Shown here: piece by piece, positions 10,783-23,258 of the stretch
Layout of the letters: every line of letters starts with the position of its first letter
How positions within the stretch are numbered: the stretch's first letter is position 1
DNA from: Lepas anatifera
Lineage: Eukaryota > Arthropoda > Thecostraca > Lepadidae
DNA length: 64,000 nucleotides
Reading direction: 5' to 3'
Assembly: GCA_034440635.1 (NCBI GenBank)
Contig: JAOTON010002268.1
Span: 434,001 to 498,000, forward strand
Notes under the pieces: model-generated
Told to the model about the DNA's origin: nothing
The model's input: the letters and a program-made list of their open reading frames with translations, nothing else
The model's database searches: none
Position numbers and translations under genes: made by a program

Positions 10783-12301
10783 GGGGGCCACCACCCAAAG
10801 CAATTATTAAATGGAGATTGGGATACATTTCCATATTTATAAAAACAAGCAAAAAAAGATTGCAAAAATGTTTTCGCTGCATTACTTCCTCTGCATATTT
10901 TGCAATAAACCTGCAATGTTTACATGTCATAGCAGCATTTCCCCTTGAGTTTTATTTTTTAAGAGAACAATGAAAAGCAACTTTTATGTATTGATTTAGT
11001 AGCATTTTATGATTGAAAGAAGTAATAGCGGAGTAACGGGTAACGATTTTGCGACTTTGAAAAATTAACGTTGGTGGCGGTAACGGTTTCAGTCAGCACA
11101 AGGAGCGGAAGCATCGGCAGTGGTTTCGACATTTTGGTGGTGGTGCCCACCTCTGAAAGTAAGTCAGGCGCCTTTATTATCGCCAGTGCCAAAGTCACGC
11201 TCAGTACGGACGTTTAGAGCAGGCCAGGGCAAAAGAGACTTTTCCATTCAACGGGGCGTGAACATTAGGTCACGTTGCTTTGGTTAGTAATGATCACCTC
11301 ACACCACGTGACTAGCCGAGGAGGACGGGATCGACAGGGGATGGGTTTTGACATTTTTTGTCCGCGAACGGTAAGTTCTGGGAATAATGGAAGAATGATC
11401 AAGTGGATTTTCGAAATTTTCTATAACATAGCTATCTCAGTTCAAATTCCAGTTATCGGGCAAGTATAGCCTCTGCAGCTGCAGTGCCCTAAAACTCTAA
11501 TCATCATCAAATCCCAGTTATGAATGTCCCACTTTTCCTTTATTGTGTTTAGTGGAAAGCATTCCGGTGTTTTCACTCACTCTGCTGCACGTTTCCGAGC
11601 TGGAAGAAGTTACATCAAATGATGATACAATCATGCTTCCGCATTAGCGGTTTGAGGGTGCTTCAGCGCCTTTGCTTCACCTATCGAACCCTTGATGCGA
11701 TCATTCTGTACAAGGAAAGTTCTCAGACACCTCTGAAGGGTCTAGGCTCTCTAATAATGCGAAGTCACATCAACCGGACAGGCATCGACCTGTGCATCTC
11801 TTACACCCCCAGCCGATCGTTTCCGTATGCCGAATGCAGTGTTCTGGGCCAGTGATCGGGAGCAGCAGTGCAGCGGTGAGAGAAGTGAGAAGGCAGAGAA
11901 GTGAGAGCCGAGCCGGCCTCCACCGGCGGCCAGCCCGGTGGCATTGATTGTGTGTCAGCTGGCTGGCCCCGGATCGTTGCAGCTCGCTCCCAGCAGACGG
12001 CGCGGCCCCAGGTCCCGTGAGCGAGAAAGAGAGGGAGCGGAGAGAGAGAGGGAGAGAGAGAGAGAGAGGGAGAGCGGAGAGCGGAGGGACTGAGGAGTGA
12101 TATGGAAGAGAAAGAGGGGATAGCGTGAATTCGGGATACAAAGGAAGAAAAGAGGAGGCTCAGATCGAGCGAAACATTGATCGCAAAACGTAGCAAAACG
12201 TAGATGGTGGTGAAACGTTTGGAATGAGTGAGTAGGCGTGAGAGGGCGGCCGAATGCGTGTTTTTATGCGTGTAAGTTTGTGTGTCTTACACTGTCTGCA
12301 G
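10783..12301. other. Unassigned DNA with a GC-rich block
   Basis: No gene is supported. About 11,860-12,020 is GC-rich with several CpGs and GCCGGC-type words, followed by a GA-rich tract. It could be a promoter or 5' exon for the minus-strand transporter, but no convincing donor was found, so this stays a guess. Confidence 0.35.
12025..12082. repeat. GA-rich microsatellite
   Basis: Imperfect (GA)n with GGGA interruptions; the open frames translating it as Leu/Ser repeats are spurious. Confidence 0.85.
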
Positions 12302-12420
12302 CAGGCCATTTTTTAACATGTTAACTGGGGGGGGGGCATTTGCCCCCCAGTCGGCCGAAATGCCTCCCCAGTGCCCGGAAATTGCCCCCGCCCCAGTGAA
12401 ATAGGCAAAATATGGTTTAA
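12302..12420 (+). mobile_element. Family D (hAT-like) end fragment, copy 3
   Basis: Starts CAGGCCATTTTTTAACATG, the reverse complement of the right end of D copy 1 (21,371), followed by the D subterminal GGGGGGCATTTGCCCCCC palindrome and CGGCCGAAATGCC. The other end is not found; at about 12,600-12,652 an unrelated K-type end (CCTAGATCCGCCATAG) appears. Confidence 0.65.
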
Positions 12421-12958
12421 TAAATTGAACAAACGGACACTAAAAAAGCAGCAGAGCAGCAAAAACCTGTTATGGCGGTGGGAGGGAGGGTCAGAACTTG
12501 TTAAAAGCACGATCCACAAAAATGACAGCCACCGAAAGTCGGACGCGAAGGATGCAATACTATAGGCGCCCTTTGAGTGAAAAGTTAATGACAAAGTGCG
12601 CCCTCTGAGGCTCCGCCCTCCCCCACTTACCAAAATCCTAGATCCGCCATAGCCAAAGAGCAAAAAATTAACAGTTGGAAAAGTAAGAAAAAAATTAAGG
12701 TTTAGCGTGAGTGGTGCGGCCACGAAAATTGATGATGCTAACAAATTTTCTGGTTATATGGATACTATCATTTGATTGCCACGTAGAAGGCCACTCCTGC
12801 CTTCCTACCAAATGGAAAATGTGCTAAAAAATGTTGCGTCAAGTCAATATCAAACTGTCAACAATTAGTATTAAACAGTGATTCAAGTCGTTTTTTTCTG
12901 TGGGCTTATACCTACCGTTAGGGGTCGCTTTAGCCTCAAATCTGGCTTTTGTGGTATT

Positions 12959-13228
12959 CATAGGCGGATCCAGGATTGCCGATTGGGGAGGGGGGCGGGG
13001 GTGGGCGCCATTCGGACCAGGGGGCGCCACTTTTGAACGGCAAAACTTATCAGGAGGGCACCAAATCCTATCGGTGGGCGCCGATTTTCGCATCCTGGGG
13101 GGGGTGGGAAGCGACATTTCAGGGGCGCCATCGACCTTTCAGGGGGCGCCGTGACCATTTCAGGGGGCGCCGAGGGTCGATCGGAGGGGGCACGTGCCCC
13201 TTTTCCCTCTCCCCTGGACCCGCCTATG
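12959..13228 (+). mobile_element. Family K MITE copy 1
   Basis: A 270-bp element with inverted ends CATAGGCGGATCCAGG and CCTGGACCCGCCTATG. The body is a run of GGGGGCGCC blocks alternating with ATTTCAG. There is no coding capacity. K pieces recur at about 14,951, 33,535, 43,347, 43,650 and 44,240. Confidence 0.85.
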
Positions 13229-13399
13229 GTAGTATTTATTTAGTCATTTTAGTTAATATAAAATTTGACCCCTTCTGGCCCTTTTTCTAACTTCTTCCCA
13301 AAACACCTTTTTTCCCCCCCCCCACCACAAAAAAAAAAAAGACAAAAAAACCCTTAAAAAAACTTAAAAAAATCAATGAAAAAAACAAATTCAAATTAT

Positions 13400-13511
13400 C
13401 CTGAACTCATCCTAGTTACTATGGGTAGAACTAGGATGAGAACTAGGATGAGATGACTAGGATGAGAACTAGGATAATGTGCCTCTACGGCGCTGCCATA
13501 GAGGCACATTA
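13400..13511. repeat. AACTAGGATGAG repeats and a 13-bp-arm hairpin
   Basis: Four copies of ACTAGGATGAGA-like units and an inverted CATCCTAGTT precede TAATGTGCCTCTA / TAGAGGCACATTA, a perfect 13-bp inverted repeat (13,475-13,487 and 13,499-13,511) with an 11-base loop. Confidence 0.8.
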
Positions 13512-14950
13512 GGCACTGCCTGGCCACTTTTAAATGTCGAAGTAGGTATGCATTTTATGTGGAATAAATATAATTTGACTCGATGTTTAAGTTACAGAGA
13601 ATATTCCTTTTTCGGATCACTGGGTCAAAGAGAAGATAATTTGCATCTCTAAGAATCCACGTTCGCAGCTCTTACCCTCAACAAATGTGATATTAGGCAC
13701 TTCGCGATTTCGCAGAATCTGTCTGACACCGTGGCAAACCTAACGTGTGCTTTTTTATTCACATCTCTAAGTACCTCATTCATTCGGACGCGAGTACCGT
13801 CTCGTTAAATCACCAGCCCAGGCTTGCCTTAGATGCTAGCACGTGCAATGCCGCGTCTTAGGACCTTGATTACAGCGGATTCGTCTATTGACATTCTTGT
13901 ATTCGTGGATGTCGAGCCATCTCTAGTGCGGGACAGTTGTTTGGAAATTATTAGTGGGATATCTAATTTGTGAAACCCTTATGAAGAACGTGAGTCATGG
14001 CATAAAATCTGACTGATAAAATTTACAAGAATCCGTTCACAAATCGATCGTGCAGCAAGATATTGGACGTCATAAGCAATGAAGTGCCGAAGCTGTCCTT
14101 GAAATTTGAAACTCTCGTGAGCACCTTGTCCTTCCCGGCTTACTTACCTATCTACCTATCCTTGAATTTTGCCTTGTACCTTCATATACTGTCGCATAAC
14201 CGTGTCCACAATCCACCGACATATGTTTTTATATTTTTTCTCAATTTGTATGATATTAAACATTTAAACATAAATATTATTTTTGCTCATCGACTTGGGC
14301 TTGTCCCTTCTCCAGCCGACCCGCTGGAATCGCCCCTGTCTAATATCAGGTAAAAAGCCTGGGTGACGTCCTTACCTCTAAGCCAATCGTGCCTAGGCTG
14401 TCATAATGTTCAAGCGCCGCCACTGCCTTCCTGTGAGGAGCGCAACATTTTTTAAAAGTTATTGGCCCTTTTGGTGATGGCTGTTAGAACACCACGAGCC
14501 CAAGCTCCTACTTTCATAGAGAATGAAGAAGTGGGAATTTTTCTCATTACTATAGAAATACGCATGCTGCTAGCTACTTTCATTTTCTTAAAACCACACC
14601 TATCTTAACCATGCAATATGTATTTTGCTATTTTACAGTGAACCACGCAGCGTATATGATATCATACCACTCTCGCCGCCTCAGCAAAACGACCACCTCA
14701 ACAAAACGTATCCGCTACATCGGTCCGACACAAGGAAGAAGTGTTGGCATTGTTGGCGAGAATACAGAACCCAGAATCGTACTTTTAGCCGCTCGAGTGA
14801 AAAACTGCTCTGCTTAATAATGAATGTACTCCTTAGCTTCCGTCCGCTTCCGTCCGTTCTCAGCTTCTGTTGCTTTTTGTGATCATCATCTCCCCATATT
14901 TTAATTAATAACATATGTCTGATATTCTACTTCAGTCTTGGCAGATAGAC
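13512..14950. other. Unassigned non-coding DNA
   Basis: No repeat family or gene is recognised. An open frame near 14,063 has no domain and looks like chance. Confidence 0.5.
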
Positions 14951-15414
14951 GTAAGTGGATCCAGGGTATCCTATCGGGGGAGGGGTACATGATTGGGGGC
15001 GCCATCCGGACCAAGTGGCCGCCACTTTTAGGTGGAAAAACCTATCAGGTGGGCGCAAAGACGTCGCCACGGATTTTCGAGTGAGGAGGTCGGGGCCAGT
15101 GCATCTTTGAAAGGTGCCTTCATACACCTTTGACACCCCTACGTTCGTTTAAATTCGGCATTTTTCAGGGTATTTCCGGCCAAGAGTGAAGGGGGCGGCC
15201 CCCAGGCACCCCGGTGACGACACCACTGGGTGGGTGCCAAATCCTATTGCGGTGGCGCCAATTCCCCCATCCGAGGGAGATGGGAAGCGATATTTCAGAG
15301 GGGCACAATGCACCTTTCAGGGAGTCACCGTGATCATTTCAGGAGGCACCGAGGATCGATGTGGGGTCAGTTGGGGCAAGTGCTTCATTTTCCCCCACCC
15401 CCTGGATTCGTCTA
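14951..15414 (+). mobile_element. Family K MITE copy 2
   Basis: Ends TAAGTGGATCCAGG and CCTGGATTCGTCTA, interior of GGGGGCGCC / TTTCAG blocks as in 12,959-13,228 but longer and more diverged. Boundaries are approximate. Confidence 0.7.
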
Positions 15415-15611
15415 GGCATATACGTCTATGTCATATATGTTAGTGCAGAACACGTTTTGCAAGTAACCTGAGGGCCAAAACTGTGCCAATGAGCATATTA
15501 TCTTATAACTTATGTCTCGTTTGGCGATTTGTAACGAAGGTAGTTTCCGAAGTATTACAACAGAGCATATCTAGCATTCCTTGACACCTGCACTTGCAAT
15601 ATGTGTTCGCG

Positions 15612-17337
15612 TTAACACGCGCAGTGAAGAGGGGTATGGTGTCAACGCGAGGTGGAGGGGGTCCTAAAGTTCCCACCTGAGATCTAAATAACCAAGAGGG
15701 CTAGAAAAAACACTCCTTGGCGGGTATGTGCGGGATGGTGATCTACATTATGACAACGTTTCATTGGCCTAGGTCAATATCTCTTAGGTCAAACGAGGTC
15801 GAAAGTTTCAAATCTATGTCGTGCTGGAGACCGATTGGGAAATGCCATAAATAGGCATGAATATGCCGGTAAAACACCAAAAGCGGACTATGGTCTCAGC
15901 GGATGGTCCCGCACAATGTTCTCTGAAATTTTGAGGTCGACGTCATTCAAGGTCAATGACCTATTGCATAACAAAATTACTTGTTCCCAATAAGGTATGA
16001 TATAACTGGCACTATATCAACCTTAACACGCGCATTGACGGGGTCTGAGCCACTTCGCTTTGACGGGGCGGGTACCCGCCCTCCCCTAAGATCTCGAGAA
16101 CCACGGTAGGTAGCGAAAAACGGTAAATGGCGTTGGGCTGCCCATCCACTTTTCCATCCAAACGTTAGAACCATTCTTTTCTCAGGTCACATTTAAGGTC
16201 ACGAGAGGTCAAAACATGCTGTAATAGGGATAACATGTAAATTAAGTTTTTCGGCCATTACATCTGAACAAGTAGAAATAGAGAAATACGACTGGAACTA
16301 TATGAATGCTCTCAGCAAGCCGAATCGAATGATATATAATTTGACCTTGCTAGGTCAAATCAAGGATTTGACCTGACCTGAGGTCAGGTCGGGGTCAAAT
16401 TATATAAAATGCATATCATTAGAACTGCAAAGCCCAGGCAAGTCTAATGCAGCTAAAATAAATGCTCTATCACAATCCGTTACTGAGTTATTCCGTAAAA
16501 ACAATTTTTCCCATGTATTTCCAATGGAGAGGTCATGCCTCGTACCTGACCTTAGGTCATCGATATAAAAATACCGGAACATATTTTAGAGAACTCAGTG
16601 GGGCCATTATGTGATATGAGCTTCAATCGGATAAGTTCACCCTGCTCCGACTTATGCTATCTTAAACTTTTTGAGGTCGGGTCACTTGACCTGTGCTGGT
16701 GACCTGACCTGAGATGACCTAACCTTAAAGTTTTGACAGAAGTTGTAAAAATGATGAGGAAAAGGTATGTAGTACGGCGGCGCTACGCACCGCCGTTTTT
16801 CTGCTATCTTCGAAAAACCCGAGGGGCGGTATCCGCCCCCGTCAATGCGCATGTTAAGTCAGGAAATGAGGTTCTGGCCTTGAAAAAGGCCTTTGACCTT
16901 GACCTACGACCTTGTGCTTGACCTTGAATAGCCTTAGCTATGAAGTCCTAGCATGACATACGCCATACTGAATAATGTCATCTGACCGGAATACTTGGGT
17001 CAATGGCCTTGACCTGTGACCTTTGACCTTGACATTCATGCATGTTGAACTTGATATTTAAGCTGATTATATGACGTTATTACGTCACCAATCGGCCTAC
17101 AGTGCAGGTGAACTGGGGCGACCGCGCGATTGCGATGGTTTCAAATTATAGGTCTGACTTTGAAAGCCTACAAGTAAACAAATTATTGACCGATTTGCAC
17201 AATTTCTTTACCAACTGATGCGCTCATGAATGCTCCAAAATGTGACTAAGAAGTGATTTCCGGTGGCGAACAGTTCTCCATCCATCTTGGAAACATAGGT
17301 GGAGGACACTTTAGAACCCTTATACTACGCCTGTTGA
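15612..17337 (+). mobile_element. Family F element copy 2, containing a B insertion
   Basis: Starts TTAACACGCGCAGTGAAG with GGGGGTCCTAAAGTTCCC. It continues on both sides of B copy 2 and ends GGTGGAGGACACTTTAGAAC...TACGCCTGTTGA, matching the inverted start of F copy 3 (26,259) with a decayed terminal TTAA. The interior right of B carries tandem TTGACCTTGACCT and GTGACCTTTGACCTTGAC blocks. Confidence 0.8.
16023..16857 (+). mobile_element. Family B element copy 2 (full length)
   Basis: An 835-bp element bounded by TTAA at 16,023-16,026 and 16,854-16,857, with termini CACGCGCATTGACGGGG and CCCCGTCAATGCGCATG as inverted repeats. About 15 perfect AGGTCA/TGACCT hexamers are counted by eye, including the overlapping TGACCTGACCTGAGGTCAGG palindrome. 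A GGCGGCGC/GCACCGCC hairpin sits near the right end. No coding frame. Confidence 0.9.
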
Positions 17338-17644
17338 TTATATTCGAGATGTACACTTTGTCCGTTTGTTGGCCAATGGTTTCTTATTGTTCAAAGTAGA
17401 GGCAGAGCTGGAAAAGGAGACCCTCCCTGAGCTTTAGAAGAACGAGGTATGTCTCCTCCCCACAATTTTTTAGTTATCTTCAGTAGAAGTAGAGTAGGCC
17501 CTCGTGGTACGCTAACACGCGCGGTAGTGGAGGGATCGCGAAGTGAGGAATCCCCTTCAGCTATTTTATCGAGGTGAGCGGAGAACTGGTCAGATTAAGA
17601 AATACAACTTGGCTAAATTGGAGATATTTCAGACAGAGGTCTAG

Positions 17645-17850
17645 CCAAGGGGGTGACTGTGCAGCCCCCCCCCCCCCGGGGCCCGGGGTGTCCACTGAGA
17701 ACACGGACTGCGCGAAGTGCAGCCCGTCCGTACCATGATCTGTGGTTAACCGTGGAACTTAATGCCAGAGGGCCCTCTTCAGCCCTCTCCAGTACTCCAT
17801 TTCGTGGGAAGCAGTGCTCTTTTTACTGCGATTGGGAGCTAACTGCCTGG
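17645..17850 (+). mobile_element. Family J (hAT-like MITE) fragment
   Basis: Shares AGCCAAGGGGG, a poly-C tract, GGACTGCGCGAAGTGCAGCCC and GGGCCCTCTTCAGCCCTCTCCAGTAC-type blocks with J copies at 21,500 and 38,780. Ends not resolved. Confidence 0.55.
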
Positions 17851-18264
17851 GTGCCACCGAATGAGGCGTCACCCGCACCCGTAGACACACCAGCAGGGGC
17901 CCCAGCCGCGGCTTACGAGAGGCAAATTTGCCATCAACATCAGGATTCCTCTCACCACCAGACGGCATGGATCGTCAGCAGATAATGACGCGCGTCAACA
18001 ATACTTTAGAGTAGCTCCTCAGATTTTCATCATGCGCCCTAAGCGGTCAGATCTTTTAGAGCAGGCACAATATCCAGTCTTACCGGCCCAGTCCATCACG
18101 ACACACAATCACTCGAATCATTCCAATCACAATGTTGCTCAATCAAAAGTCGCACTTTCCTGGAAGTAAGCCTTGCGACTTGATGCCACATTAACTGCTG
18201 AAGCCATTCTCTAGCATTGCTAGCATTACTGATTCTCCAATGTTGGAAGGGTATATTGGGGTTA

Positions 18265-18350
18265 GTCATTTTTCAGTATTCCCGTCGGGGATTTGAGCCA
18301 GGGTCAGCGGCGTGGGAGCTCAATAGGCTACCACAGCGCCCTAGCATCCC
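18265..18350 (-). mobile_element. tRNA-derived SINE head
   Basis: On the minus strand GGGCGCTGTGGTAGCC resembles a tRNA A-box region and GGCTCAAATCCCCGACGG a B-box. Only the tRNA-like part is recognised. Confidence 0.55.
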
Positions 18351-19932
18351 TTTTCCTAGAAGGACCAGCATGTGTATGCTTGACTCTGGGTTGCAGTAGG
18401 GTGTTGTTAAGAAGACTGCTACCAGCGTTGTCAAGGAGACAGACCGGGCCTGGCCAGTGACCAGTCGCCATGGCAAGCAGAGGCGGGTCACGGGGGAGGG
18501 AGCAGTGTAGCCATGTCCTCCTCAGTGACCAGAGCTTATCCACTTTAATCTAGTTTCACTTATTTTATTTTATAACACTGTTTTTCAAAATTTAACTCGG
18601 ACTTTCCCCCTCCAGACGTCGAGGTCCACCTCTGCCGACGACTTCCCAGAGGCGGTCGGCCCCTGGTCAGCGCGGTTCCAGCGACCGCCGGCTCCAATAA
18701 GCGGCAGCCGGCGTGGCGGCTGAGAGCCTCTCGTTGTGTTATATTGGTGCTTGACGTAGCGGTCCAGTCCACGAGGTGCAAAATGAGCCTAGAGCAAAGC
18801 CGCCGCTGCCATTCTGGCCTAGTTTAAATTGACTTTTAATTAAAGCTTTCAGCGCTGCTGTGTTGGCTTTAAGTGTTTTATGAGAGTCGTAGGATAGAGT
18901 GGTTATTCAGCGGTTCGATCACCTCCCAGAACTGACCAAGGACACCGGGCTTGCAAGGCCTTTGGATCTTTAACATTATCGCCAGGGACTCTTACAGCAT
19001 ATTGAGGAGCCCCAATACGGTTCAACTGGAACTCAAAATTTATTTTATCATCAATGCACCAGTACAATGATCATCTCAATGCATACATACATTCAACGCC
19101 CCCCCACTCCTCCTACACACATCAGGTTGCATAACACATACACACATCAGATCACTATCACATGTCTCCTAACACATGTCACAATATAACACATACGGCC
19201 CCTAACACAGCCATTGTCCCGCCGGAGAAGTCTTCTGAGAAGTCCGAGGGATTTTATATGCAATCTTCAAAGCATTCTGCGGTGAATTGGAGAACCATAT
19301 GAAATTATGAGGGACCCAATAGCGCATTCATCAATCTTCTGCTCAAACTCTGGGGCCTTCCACCTTGTCTTCGGAGGCCACTTTGCCTTTTCTCAGATCT
19401 AAAATCGATATTTATCCAGCCTACGTAACCCAATTTACATCGTTATATACAACGTCTGGTACCACCGTGGGCCTCACAATACAGCCTAAGACCCTTTTCT
19501 TGGTCTTCGGTCTCCTGTACTATGTCCAGGGTCACATATACTGGCCAGGGGTCTCATGCATATTCGTGGAACCTCCCTGAAAAGTGAACTACCTGCACTG
19601 TAATATGCATGGCACCAGATTTTTACGTAACCTTATGGGCCTTCTGGGCCGAATCCCAGCCATTCTAAGCCGATTTGAGTTCTCTTACATATCAAAATGC
19701 GGTCACTTTATATATTTGGGCGCTTTTTTGCTGGCTTGTGGGGAACCTGGAAAGAGCAGAAACCTAATTTTGTCCTCTTACAACAGCTTGGTGGCTTAGA
19801 CGCGTAGCGGTTAGGTGTCTTGTGTCTTGTGTCTTTTTAACTTGCACGGTGTAGGGCAGGGCATTTTTTAAGGAAAAGTCAGTGGGGGGGGGGAATTTCT
19901 TGTGCTGGCCACTATAGTGTCTTCAAGGGATC

Positions 19933-20237
19933 CAGGGGCGGACGCAGGCGTGAGTTTTGGGGGAGGGGGCAAACCCATGTCTGCCTCTCCTCCTGGGGGG
20001 AGGGGGTGGGACGTGCATTTTGGGTGCTCGACAGACCTAGTATAAGCTACCTCTCCGAGTACATGATTTCTCTTCTGGGGGAGGGATAGGGGAGCGAATA
20101 TATTTTGCTGAACAGACCTAGTGTAGGCACCTTTTTCAAAAATATATCCGGACTTTGGGGGCCAAAGAGATAGTTTGGCCCCACTTCAGCGCTTTGGAGG
20201 GGTCAAGGCCAGAATGCCCCCCCTGCGTCCGCCGATG
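19933..20237. mobile_element. J' hAT-like MITE inside D copy 1
   Basis: Ends CAGGGGCGGACGCAGG and CCTGCGTCCGCCGATG, flanked by AAGGGATC (19,925-19,932) and AGGGGATC (20,238-20,245), a 7-of-8 duplication. The interior is G-rich with no coding potential. Confidence 0.75.
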
Positions 20238-20599
20238 AGGGGATCAAGATCCCATTTTGAGGGATTTAATAAAACTTTGACGCGTTAGTGTTGAAAATAT
20301 GTTTCTTAATTTTTTGGTTACCCCATGCCTAGAGATTATAGATGCTGCCCAGGACTGCCAGCGTTTTTTCGACGGGAAAGGTCAAACCGAGTTAGAAAAA
20401 GGGCCAAAGAGGGGCAACAATTTTATTTCCACTAAAATAGCCAAAACAACACCACAACAGACAGATTTGAGGCCAAAATGACCACATGCGATAGTCATCA
20501 ACCCGCAGAAAAGCGACTTGTATAACTGTTTAAAACTAATTGTTGACAGTTTGACATTAACTTGACGCCATATTTTTAGCTCACTACCCATCTAATAGG

Positions 20600-20830
20600 A
20601 AGTTAGGGGTGCCCTTCCAACCCCGCATGGCCATCAAATGAATTTATCCACATAACCATAACATTAAAAAATGGGAGGAAACCGGAAATTTGTACAAACA
20701 GCCGCTGCGGAAGGCAAAGAGGAGCCCAAATTCGGAAAGTTTTTGGTACTAACGTGGAAAGATTGCTGTCAGCATCGGGTTGAAGTTTGGCTGGCCCCCT
20801 CACTTGTTTGCCGGTGGCGACGCTTATGCA
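20600..20830 (+). mobile_element. Family H MITE copy 2
   Basis: Shares AGCCGCTGCGGAA, GAGGAGCCCAAATTCG and GTTGAAGTTTGGCTGGCCCC with H copy 1 and ends GCCGGTGGCGACGCTTATG. The left end is degraded. Confidence 0.65.
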
Positions 20831-21499
20831 TGCTACAACCACAATAATAAATAAAAAGGCTAAGCACTTCATACCGCCACACCAGCAACCAGTCTTACGC
20901 ACTTTGACTACACTGTGTCCCGTCTAATCCACGAACGAGAAGCGCTGACAACTGACTGCGTGTGAAATCATCATGCAATGTCACGGTACTGGCTGGGATG
21001 TGGGCTTCCGGTCGGATAGAACAGGATGTTTGATTGGTTGTAGGCCAGCGTTTCATCTCCAGCGTTGTGATTAGTTGATGCTGAGGCTGTTTTGCCGGGA
21101 TTTCCCGTAACTACGCGCTTTGTTTCGTCTTCGCACGATGAAGTATACAGCCATGGGCGGAATTTTTTAACCGAATCTTTGTGGATTGCCAATTTTGGAC
21201 CAGCAATAGAATTAACTAATAATCATCGGGTGTGTTTGTCTTATTTTCGTTAGGTAAGTCTGCATTTGGTAATTTTAAGGCATCCGTTATTTCACTGGGC
21301 CAATTTCCGCACTGGGATTTCGGCTGACTGGGGGCAAATGCCCCCCAGTTAACATGTTAAAAAATGGCCTGGTGTAGGGGGTCCCCCTCCATGATATTTT
21401 GAGGTCCAATAGGGCTAAAGATAAATCTGTTTTGGGGTTATGCAGGGTTTACAGTAATCTACATTATACCACATTTAATTGACCAAAGTCAATATATTC

Positions 21500-21768
21500 C
21501 AGGGGCGCAGTCAAGGAGGCGGCAGGGACAGTCACCCCCCCCCTGAGGGCCCGAAGGGCCTCCTGAGGACACAAGCCGTGCGAAGCGCAGCTCACCTCAC
21601 GTCTGGGCCAAATTTGAAATGTCATACTAGTCAGGGCCCTCTTAAGCCCTCTTCAACACAATACTGTAACAAGCAAGGCCTTTTTACCCATCAGGGCTTT
21701 TTTGGCGCTGTTTCAGGGGCCTTTTCGGGGTGCCCCCACCCCTGAGCGAAATCCTAGCTACGCCCCCG
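21500..21768 (+). mobile_element. Family J hAT-like MITE copy 1 with 8-bp duplication
   Basis: A 269-bp element from CAGGGGCGCAGTCA to TAGCTACGCCCCCG, flanked by ATATATTC at 21,492-21,499 and 21,769-21,776. The internal GGGCCCTCTTAAGCCCTCTTC block is shared with copies at 17,645 and 38,780. Confidence 0.85.
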
Positions 21769-22230
21769 ATATATTCAAAGTCAAACAAGATCTTAAAGAT
21801 CAACTGGTTGACTGTAGTTATTTCGCATGGGCTAAGGGTACCAAGCACGAATCAACTGACAAGCACTATTGTGTTGAATACGAATTTTATCACAAAGCTA
21901 TAATTTACCTGCCTTAAAATTATTTTGGGGCTTATTCTATCCTCATTATTTTTGTCTTTTTTCTACTGCTGTTTGGCTCGAAATCCTTATCTTCTTTTTC
22001 TGTTGTTGCTTTGGCTCCCATTTTGCATCTTCTTTGTACCTATGTTGTCGCTTTAGCTCCCATTGCGTATCTTATTGCGTACCCCCTTCCCCCGCCCACT
22101 TTCTCCCCCTTCATATCTCTATGTCCTGCTCAAGATCTCTCATTCGGTTATCAGCTTTATCTTTCTATTCATCCCGAGGTCTTCTTGCACTGATCTCGGG
22201 ACCCACTAGATGGACAAAACAAATGGCATC

Positions 22231-23258
22231 TTAACCCTCGCCCCACGGGGGGGCCATCGATGGCCCCCTAAGGTTTTTCCGGGATAGCAGAAAAAAGAAG
22301 CGCAGCACCGCGGTTGAGGGTTCTACCTCTCACTGCATCATTTTGCCACCATCCCTGAAATTTTTTACTCCGGGTCAGCCAAGGTCAGGTCACCAGGCGA
22401 GGTCAACCAAGGTCACCTCACTTCAACTTTAGAGCTCTGTAAGAGCTACATTTCGGAGTCAATCAATTTGAAACTTCCTACACTTTATGGCCCCTCCAGG
22501 GTCTACAAGGTGTATATCCGGGATTTTTCGATTTCGTGCCCTGAGGTCAGGTCACGAGGTGACCTTTCCCATTGAAAAAACATGGGGAAAAGCTGTCTTA
22601 TGATCTAAAAGTCACAAAAGCGATTGAAAATGCTCAGCTTGATCAGAAAAGCGTTCTTGGACACCCTTTCACGGATTCCAGGGGCCATATTTTCCCTTTG
22701 ACCTCTCCAAGGTCATCCAAGGTCACCAGGGGTCAAAAACAGTATTTTGACAATAACGTTTGACCTAATTAAGCTAGAGCGCTAAAACAAACATCATCGT
22801 GTTTGTCTCGTCATTGGCTTTCATTTGATATACGGTAAGGTCACTTTCTGACCTTTCGTGACCTCAGGTCATCTTAGGTCATGAAGTGACCTCTGGAGGT
22901 CAAACCACTGGCGGGAGGTCTTTACGTTTCACATAGCGGAAAAAGGACTGACAATTTCCTATCAAATGTACTTTACCAGACTTCAATAGCTCTAATGGCA
23001 TAAGAGTTACGCCCAGTTTGCTTAAGCATTGCATATTTGAGTGGAAATAGCCGATCTTGACCTAATTTGACCTCTGGAGGTCAAACCATGGACCTGAGCA
23101 CTAAAACATGTGAAGTAATTTCTTACTGAATTCACGCAAGCTCTCTATCGCACTTTGCAGATTTGCGCTAACGCCCATATTTTCGGAGTTAGAGGGGGCC
23201 ATCGATGGCCCCCGTTGGGGCGAAGGTGGCGCTGGACCCCCGGTGGGGCGCGGGTTAA
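22231..23258 (-). mobile_element. Family A element copy 3 (full length)
   Basis: A 1,028-bp copy in reverse orientation, bounded by TTAA at 22,231-22,234 and 23,255-23,258. Both ends carry the CCATCGATGG palindrome. AGGTCA content and order match copy 2 at 7,322. Confidence 0.9.

Larger units (their letters stand above)
17338..19836. other. Mostly unassigned DNA with short element fragments
   Basis: Holds an F-like terminal start near 17,511 (TAACACGCGCGGTAGTGGAGGG), a J fragment, a SINE, a GC-rich block near 18,600-18,780 and a CA-rich stretch near 19,090-19,190. None of the open frames has a recognisable domain. Confidence 0.45.
19857..21371 (+). mobile_element. Family D hAT-like element copy 1 with 8-bp duplication
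   Basis: A 1,515-bp element starting CAGGGCATTTTTTAAGG and ending TTAAAAAATGGCCTG, flanked by GTGTAGGG at 19,849-19,856 and 21,372-21,379. The 8-bp duplication and CAG...CTG ends are hallmarks of hAT. It contains two other MITEs (J' and H copy 2) and no intact transposase. Confidence 0.85.
19837..21900 (+). mobile_element. Family F element copy 4, split by two hAT elements
   Basis: TTAACTTGCACGGTGTAGGG at 19,837 continues, after removing the D element, as GGTCCCCCTCCATGATATTTTGAGG at 21,380, which matches the F start. F sequence then continues across the J element (GTCAATATATTC / AAAGTCAAACAAGATC). The right end fades near 21,850-21,900. Confidence 0.75.

Noticed and set aside
11770..12196. 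Overlapping minus-strand frames of 123 and 131 residues as a gene
   Set aside because: They run across the GA tract and a GC-rich block, with no domain; a 5' UTR exon role is possible but not shown.
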